Source of the DNA: Tricholomella constricta
Taxonomy: Eukaryota > Basidiomycota > Agaricomycetes > Agaricales > Lyophyllaceae
Assembly: GCA_013368375.1 (NCBI GenBank)
Contig: JAACJP010000003.1
Coordinates: forward strand, 1,922,001-1,986,000
Direction: 5' to 3'
Length of the DNA stretch: 64,000 nucleotides
Part shown: one piece after another, positions 57,411-64,000 of the stretch
How the letters are laid out: every line of letters starts with the position of its first letter
How positions within the stretch are numbered: position 1 is the first letter of the stretch
Notes under the pieces: generated by a model
What the model was told of the DNA's origin: nothing
Databases searched by the model: none
Seen by the model: only the letters and a program-made list of their open reading frames with translations
Position numbers and translations under genes: made by a program

Positions 57411-60226
57411 GGCTCAGCGCTCAGCATGCGCTTGACACTGTCAGAAGCAGTCTCCAAGCTGCGGACAACGACGTCGACGAGTACAAGGAGAAAGCCCGTC
57501 CTGTCAACCGTTTCTGCATCAAGCATCCGGTAATCAGATCGTTCGCCGGGCTATCGCCTAGATTTCATGTTCATTGATTTTAATCTTTCCGTTTCTGTTC
57601 TCCGACAAAATTCGTTTCTGTGGTCTAATTACATCTAGTCTTGTTCGGAGTCCTCGAGCCCCTTGCAGGGATAGTCAATTACTGATCCTGGCGCCGGGCA
57701 CGAGATCAAGCTCCTTGTCCAATTGGTCATTTTTCGAGCTCATTTCATCTATAGTAGTTTCCGATATGCTGAAGTGTGCTGGAGTGCTTGAGTCACAGAT
57801 CTCAAACAACGGCGAATGCTGTCAAATAGATCTCCCTATGTCTCCGATAAAGTTCATGCCATCAGTCGTGAATTTCTAATTCCCGAGCTTCATCAAGTAT
57901 GCATGTCAATAGAAGGCGACTTGACAGTACCAGAAATCAAATGAACGGTTCGTGCCAATGCTCCCAAGCCGGGACTGCCAATAACAATACTTATGCCTTG
58001 GAAGATGAAAAGGAATGATGAGGTACCACCGGCCACGTTTCGCAGGTTGGAAAAAACACGTAAATATCAAGCTTGGAATGATCACAATCCCTCATCTATC
58101 CCTATCTGTCCTTGGAACGGGCGTCCTGCTAAGTAGCCAAGTGTACTTGCCGATTTCATCCTAATTAAAACATATATTTGAAAATGAAGCGCCACCACAC
58201 CAATGCCTCGCTGCTCAAAGCGCTGATGATGTGTCATGGAAAGTCATCAGATTGTGAGTCACATCTTGATTCGGACACCGACTCGGAAGCACGCAGTCAA
58301 GAGCTGCCGTCGCCAGCCGTCAAGCTGTAAACGTTCTAGCTATCTGACTTTTATCGAGAACGGTGACTGACCGCTGACCTCTGACCTCTGACCGCTGACC
58401 GGCGCTGATGGCGCGACTCAGTTGCTGTGATGTTTCCACGTTGGAACTTGGCGGGTCCTTAGTAGACAGGTGGCGCTGGCAATTACCGACTTCAGAGCTA
58501 TCAGCTGTAAATCTCTCGAAACTGTAATTTGAAGGACCACTCAGCTCACAGGCCATTCATTAACTGCCATCCCGCACTGTCGTGGCACGTCACCGTCAAA
58601 AATAAAACCGCGCTATTCCTTTTCTCAGCAGAGTGAATTCCCACCACGACGGTGATCCAACTGATCTGTCCTGTTTGAGTATCTGTTTGGTTATGGTTAT
58701 GTAGATGCCCGAAAAGGCTCCCTGATCTACGTTCCGTCGAAATATGACAGCATAGGTTCTCTGGTCATCCAGATTCGTCATGTTCAGCTGAGGCGGTGTG
58801 TATGCACATGGTGCGGCAGAGTCCAAAGCTTTGGCTCCTTGAGACGAAACCAGACGCACAGGTAAGCTGTCTGTCAATTCGGCGGGAGAGGAGGTGCATA
58901 AGGTGTTTGATCGGTTTGAGTTATCACCTGATGGAACCGAGAGAGCTTAGCTCGAGAACGTAATGTGCAGAAGAGACATCGGAGATATGTCTTGAGGCGG
59001 GCGTGTGGAACGATGCATTCCAGAAGCGCAGGTCTGACGCCTTGCCGCCGTGACACGAGAAATCGAACGAGTATGGCGGAGTGACACATCCTGAGAGCGG
59101 GCCTAAATCATATCTTAGAAGACGATGTGTGATCCGAGGAACTGTGGAGCATAGACCTCAACTTGAAGAGATTGTCAGGACTCAGCTTGCATGAACTTGT
59201 CGGAACTGGGAAGCCAGACTGTTGATAGCGTCACGGTCCACCGGTCCGGAGTCGGTCACATGGGAATCCCGAATCCCGACCATCTCCCGCCTATCGACAT
59301 ACATACTCCAATGCTGTTTAAACCGCTGAACCACTCCAACTGTTCAGATATCTCGTCAAGTACCAACTTTCCTGCCGTTCTGTCTTCTGCCTTGCGCTTG
59401 GGACTCTCAGTGCTGCAACTCGACGTATGATAACATACTTTGGAATTCAAAACGACGCTGAATTCATTCATCGAGTGCTCGCGAGGTTTAACGCGTTTTT
59501 TCACATCGATTCTAAGTCACCGAACTACAGCCTCGCGAGGACGTCAAGGCTTTCAACGGCTGCCTCTTACGAAGCTTTCCACCGCGGATTGGATTTCATT
59601 CCAGGAGTCAAGTGACAAGCGCCGTGTGGTTCAAAATGATGGGTACGATCTTAACCCTTGGTCCTCTATAATGGAAGGAATTGAATGGTCGGTTATGTAG
59701 GCACTGATGTACGCTCGGCATCTACTCTGCGATGATACTCAAACTACTGTCCAGAATACGGGCACCCTATCTTCGCCTTTCCGTAACAGTCTAAGTCTGC
59801 TTGAATACACCCTGTTATTGCGCTGATCTCAAACTGTCTGTCCAATAAAAAGGTCAGACTGCAAAACCACTACGCATTCGGGACACTCAATGGCATGTCA
59901 TGCGATGGCAATGGTCCAAATATAAAACGCTTCACTCTCTCGATTTCTGCTTCTGATGGTCAACTACCGCAGTGTTCCCGTCATACCTTCGACAACGACA
60001 CATATCTTCTCCCGGCGCGCACCTTCATCTTCCCATTTTTTCAGGCCGCCAGGCCGCACGCATCTTGCACGCATTCCCCTTCCCCCGTGCACGTGACACG
60101 CGTCGAGCTGTTAATACCACGACCAAAGAGATGCAAATCCCGATCGTTTAAAGGTGCGTGCAGTCGCGAATGTCAGCCCTCTTCACTTTGAACCACTACC
60201 ATAGCCTCAAGAATACATCGCCCAAC
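57411..60226. other. Gene-poor region upstream of CYR1
   Basis: About 2.8 kb. The part next to CYR1 (to about 57880) must contain its promoter. A minus-strand frame at about 57690-57840 (DEMSSKNDQLDKELDLVPGA) looks coding-like and could be an upstream exon or a remnant, but I could not join it. A 7-bp tandem array lies at 58367. Small frames at 58600-59100 and 59190-59700 have no motif. ACGCGT at 60098-60103 is 124 bp upstream of the next ATG. Confidence 0.4.
58367..58401. repeat. Five heptamer repeats CTGACC(G/T)
   Basis: CTGACC starts at 58367, 58374, 58381, 58388 and 58395, an exact 7-bp period, with G or T in the seventh position. It is a short tandem array in intergenic DNA. Confidence 0.85.
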
Positions 60227-61744
60227 ATGATATTTGCAAGACTCCAAGCCCTCTTCCAAGCCGCCCGCCCCTTCAATCCTCCTCGTCCTCCCGCATTCGG
60301 GCTAGTCCCGTCGAGCACCTCCATCTCCGCCTCCCTGGCCGGCGTTGTCGGTCCCCGCGTCCAGGTGGACAACAATCTTCCCGCCAAGATGACAAGAATG
60401 ACGTCTACTACCTGTAAGCGTCTTCATTATTTTCCCCCCAGTGTGTATCCAATCTCGCTTCCACAGCTTGGCATCCCACTCCTCTCCCGCCTTTGTCGTA
60501 TTGCCCGCGGGTGACGGTATCGACTCCGTCCGCCATCTTCAAGACGACTAGCACCTCCTCCACACCATCCAATCGCCCTTCTGGTAATTCTTCAAGAATG
60601 GCGGCTTCCTGTACGTGTCATCGTTCTCTTTCCCGCCTAATCTTTATCTAACATTATTCATGATAGTCAGCCTGCCGTTGACCTACTTCTCGACCTACAC
60701 GGTTGCACAACCGTCCCTGCCTCCCCGTCCTCCTGCGTTCCCAGTAAAGATGGACATCGATGGTAAGTAATTTCGTTCTTCTAATCGGCAGTGACGTTGA
60801 CTTCGACCTTTCTTAGGTGTTGCAACTCCGCCTAAGGAGAAAAAGGCCATGGTGGATCACATGGATACAGACGGTGCATACTTTGATTACTTTTCTCTAT
60901 TCCGTATTTAACCTAGTGGTTGTGTCCAGACCAAAGCACCCAGAAAGGCTGCTGGCTTCGCACTGGACCATCTCAGATTCCCGCCGTCGACGTCACCATG
61001 AAGGGTAAGCATCCATTATCCTTCCTTGCTCACTGACGCCTCCGCTGACGTTTAGCTTTCCTTAGACCCCCCACAACAGTACAAGGTGGAGAACATTCTT
61101 TCCGATAATGACGCAGAAATGACCTGTACGTAAATCATATATCTCCTCGTTGTTTCATATCTGACAGTGCGCGCCCTTCATCAGACCCTCCTCTCAGTTT
61201 GGCCGTGGAGGATGAGCTGGTCGCGCTCTTCTCTCGCCTTTCTTTGTTGGATGCGATGGACATCGAGCTGGACTGTGATCCAATTCCTCCAATCCCTGTC
61301 GCCATTCCCATCCCGAACATCGACTTTGACCACCCCATGCCTTACTTCCTCAAACCCGCCCGCCGACCCAAATCCAGGCGTGCCTACGCCTACCCCTCCT
61401 CAGCAACTCGGAAGACCTGCGTATACTCCGCTCCAGTGGCTACCCTTCCCTTCGCCGTCCGCGCGTCTGCCACATTCTCGCCTGCCTCATCCACTGAAAC
61501 TCTTGTGGATGACCCCATCGCGTGCCGCACCTCTGAGGTTCGGTCTTGGAAGCACAAATGGAAGGGGCTCGTTGAGTTCGGAAAGAGGAATAAGGGCGAC
61601 TGGGAAACTCTCAAGGACGCCCTCTCGCGCGACGAGGACACGGGCCGTGATTTGAAGAAAGCGAAGCCCGAGGGGAAACCCGGATGGTTGGAGCGCCATC
61701 GAGCGCGTCTCAGGAAGAGGCGTCGGGAGTGGGTATTCATTTGA
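60227..61744 (+). CDS. Multi-exon protein of unknown function
   Basis: I do not recognise it. The reading frame continues in phase through about seven exons: MIFARLQALFQAARPFNPPR, then (intron GTAAGC at about 60414 to CCACAG) WHPTPLPPLSYCPRVTV, FKTTSTSSTPSNRPSGNSSR, then across further introns SLPLTYFSTYTVAQPSLPPR, KMDIDGVATPPKEKKAMVDH, QKGCWLRTGPSQ and QYKVENILSDNDAEM. The last exon has an acidic helix (LAVEDELVALFSRLSLLDAM), a proline-rich stretch, and a basic C-terminus (VRSWKHKWKGLVEFGKRNKG; WLERHRARLRKRRREWVFI). No signal peptide, zinc ligand set or known domain is visible. The consistent phase over seven junctions is the main support. Stop TGA at 61742-61744. Confidence 0.6.
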
Positions 61745-62101
61745 AGGTGAAGTCCCTCCTTTTTCGGCAGCAATGGAGTTTCACTGATACCTTCGTCCCC
61801 CCGACATCAGATTACGAAGGACAACGCGTACAGATTATCTATGACAATCAGCTTGCGGTACCGAACATTTTTATTTTTATTTTACAGGTGCTTCTTATAC
61901 CAGTTCCCTCTCGCCTCAAGCCTTAGGTTATATCCTCGCCATCTTCTACGCGCTTGGCCCATCATCTCAACGACACAGAACGCCATGGCCCGCCCACCAT
62001 GTCCTCTGTACGCGTCGATTCCCTCCCTTCCTCACGAACGCCATCGCTACTAGTCACCACCCTCGGTCAAAAGCGCCGGCCACCGTCGTCTCGTAGTCAA
62101 A

Positions 62102-62120
62102 AGTGGGGGACGCCCCGCTC
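62102..62120 (+). repeat. Copy 3 of a dispersed 19-bp GC-rich motif
   Basis: It reads AGTGGGGGACGCCCCGCTC on the plus strand and shares the core GGGGGACGCCC with the copies at 35332-35350 and 38187-38205. Confidence 0.45.
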
Positions 62121-63090
62121 GAGACACGGTGTGCTCTGGTGTTACTTGTCGAGGTCACGTCAAACTCGGGACGACAAACTCTGGATTCAGCTTTAAACGA
62201 GGACGAACGCTGTGCATCTTCCGCTGCTAGGCCCCGCAACCATATGCGGTGCTCATTAGGATCTGCGCGGCCTCCCGCCGTCTGGTACGGCAAGCCTCCT
62301 CTTGGACATCGCTTTTTCCAGATGAAGTACGAGGATCGTGGACTCTTGGACCGTCGCTGCCTCGAGTGGGAACGGAATCGCGAATCTATTGCCGATAACT
62401 ACTGGATCTTGACTGCTGCTGCTTGTATGGTATTTGGAGACGCCTCAGATTGCTGGATACTAGGACTGGACCGAAAATGAAGAAACTCTCTTATCTCATG
62501 CTGCTGGATCTCGGACCTGGAAATTATATTGGACCCTGAACGAGGTGTTGGAGGTGACCCGTTTGTACTCTTTCATCTTATGACTACTATTTATTATTAT
62601 TGTAAAATCTTCAAAGACTATCATATTTCTTTGACAAACTTTGAGCCATTGCGACTCTTCCTGTGCTCTGAGTGTCGAAAGTCTAAAACGAGAATACATA
62701 TCCCGCTTGAGACGTGGCTCACTCGTTGATGCTGTGTGGAGTTAAAGCGGAACGACGTCCTCATGCACGAGCGGGGTTGCGACTTGCATGCAAGGCTGAC
62801 AAAGGCATAAACAAATCCTCACGATCGCTGTAGACTCGAACCAGTACCTGTAGACCTTACGTTGAAATCAAAGACAGTCGTTTGATCACATACCTATTTT
62901 GCGGTAGCGTTGATCGACTGTCATCAACTCTCGCAATTTCCTTAGGGACTGGTACGAGTCTACGATTGCTGATTCGCGCCAGAGAGTTTTTAGCACAGTT
63001 TATTCTGTAGTTCCTTGGAATTTAAATGAAGGGGCGCGATGTGGGCCAGGAGAGAACTTGCCGAGCTCGGGCAGAAATGGCAAGTTGGAC

Positions 63091-63096
63091 ACGCGT
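63091..63096. promoter_or_regulatory. ACGCGT box upstream of the securin candidate
   Basis: A single MluI cell-cycle box 96 bp upstream of the ATG at 63192, followed by a partial copy (ACGCG at 63106-63110). One hexamer can be chance; its position in front of a probable cell-cycle gene makes it worth noting. Confidence 0.35.
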
Positions 63097-63191
63097 CAAG
63101 TTCAAACGCGAGCATGTGAGTATCATGTGACCAATGCCACTTTCCTGATCAGCTCGCCCGGCAAACATGGACCTCCTTCTGCACTCTCATT

Positions 63192-64000
63192 ATGCTGAGC
63201 TCTCGCCCAGTACCGCTGGGCATGGACTCTCATGTTTTACCGTCTAAAACTCCAGGGCGCAACAAAGCTAGGGCCGAAAATGCTGTTCCTATGACGGTCC
63301 ATGGCAAGGGGAAGGAGATGACCATACGCACCCCTTTTCCTGCCCAAAGTAAGTGCAAGTGATCAGAAGTTTGCAAGATTCTTTTAACGGCGTTTTTTAG
63401 AGGCTCAGAAGGATATTCAGACCACGCAGGCGCAAGGAAAGCCGGTTATATTGACCACACGCCCAAACGCCCGACCTCTAGGAGACAAGACGCCATTTCC
63501 GAACCGTGCACGCACCGAACAGTTTCAAACCCCTCTTCCGAAATTAGCCAAGTTCCCTGTCTTGTCATTGTTGGAGTCACAGACGCTGCTCCACCCCAAC
63601 AAGACGCCCGATTCTCAGCTTCGCCCAAGCTCGGCGAGAAAGCATGTTCGCGTCCCGAGGAGCGCCAGCAGAAGCTTCGAGACACCTGTCAATAACGGAA
63701 ACCACTGGGACGTTAGTGAGCTCAGTATCGTCATTCCTGAAGCCCAGAACCAGGAAACTCTGCCCGAGGACGATCATGATGAGATTGAGTACATGCCACC
63801 CAACAATTTAGGTGCAATCAGCAAATTCATTTGAATACGAGCAGTGACTTACATCCCTGTAGATCTCGCCTACCAGCCGCCGTTTGACTTTGAGTTACCT
63901 GACTATAAGAATGTTGGGAAGACGCTCATGAATCACGCCTATTCATACCCTTATGATGATTCCCCCGTCATCGAAATCGAGGTAAAGGAAGACGATGTAC
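63192..64000 (+). CDS. Securin candidate (Pds1/Cut2-like), 3' end outside the window
   Basis: Securin binds and inhibits separase until anaphase. It evolves fast and is recognised by short motifs. This product starts at 63192 (or at MDSHVLPSKTPGRNKAR, ten codons later) and has a basic, disordered N-terminal half with KTPGRNKARAEN, TIRTPFPAQ, and RPLGDKTPFPNRA, the last resembling the GDKTP block common near the front of fungal securins. An acidic segment follows: DDHDEIEYMPPNNL, in which EIExxPP is the separase pseudosubstrate motif known from fungal securins. After an intron (GTGCAA at about 63811 to CCTGTAG at about 63860) comes YQPPFDFELPDYKNVGKTL, an aromatic/acidic patch that could lie along separase. 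No perfect KEN or RxxL degron is seen in the visible part. The frame is open at the window end. Another disordered regulator with a chance EIExxPP is the alternative. Confidence 0.58.

Larger units (their letters stand above)
61745..63191. other. Intergenic region, no supported gene
   Basis: About 1.45 kb. A frame at 62103-62480 is open for 125 codons and starts next to the third copy of the dispersed 19-bp motif; it has no recognisable domain. The region from 62500 to 62760 is AT-rich. An ACGCGT box lies at 63091. Confidence 0.4.

Overview
This window is nuclear DNA of a filamentous basidiomycete, most likely an agaricomycete. Genes are dense and lie on both strands, most are cut by many short introns of about 50-75 nt with GT/AG borders, the coding regions are GC-rich, and several families (BTB/POZ proteins, a LRR-PP2C-cyclase adenylate cyclase, a secreted GH2 beta-mannosidase, long proline-rich disordered proteins) fit that group. 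There are no bacterial operons, CRISPR arrays or rRNA genes. Exon models were made by hand from reading frame, splice consensus and family motifs, so gene ends are firmer than every internal junction.

Layout. 1-6.2 kb: the tail of an unknown gene, a BTB/POZ protein, a two-finger C2H2 protein, and SPO11, the meiotic double-strand-break enzyme. 6.4-7.1 kb: a 682-bp non-autonomous Tc1/mariner-type element with 26-bp inverted ends and a TA duplication. 7.2-12 kb: a single-pass membrane protein and the replication-licensing ATPase CDC6, with three MluI cell-cycle boxes just upstream. 12.4-19 kb: a basic disordered protein, a TAPT1/EMP65 membrane protein, and an O-fucosyltransferase-like type II membrane protein. 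19.2-26 kb: an unrecognised all-helical many-exon protein, a zf-HIT snoRNP assembly factor (HIT1/ZNHIT3), an intron-containing tRNA-Asn, and the Hsp110 chaperone SSE1. 27.3-33 kb: a catalytically dead dual-specificity-phosphatase-like protein and a 1.2-kb-residue proline/arginine-rich protein. 36-40.5 kb: a type I membrane protein and a basic, probably nuclear protein. 42.2-45.7 kb: beta-mannosidase. 45.7-48.4 kb: a gene-poor, repeat-bearing tract. 48.4-57.4 kb: a NIPA magnesium transporter facing CYR1 adenylate cyclase. 60.2-64 kb: an unknown multi-exon gene and, cut by the window end, a securin candidate.

The genes do not form one pathway. Three belong to chromosome-cycle biology (SPO11, CDC6, the securin candidate), and two of these carry an ACGCGT box close upstream, suggesting shared G1/S control. 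CYR1 with its Ras-association domain is the cAMP branch of nutrient and morphogenesis signalling. The most useful items for follow-up are the securin candidate with its EIExxPP motif, the pseudophosphatase, the orphan helical gene, the mariner-type element, two possible non-canonical splice events (SPO11, HIT1), and the repeat tract at 46.4-47.4 kb.
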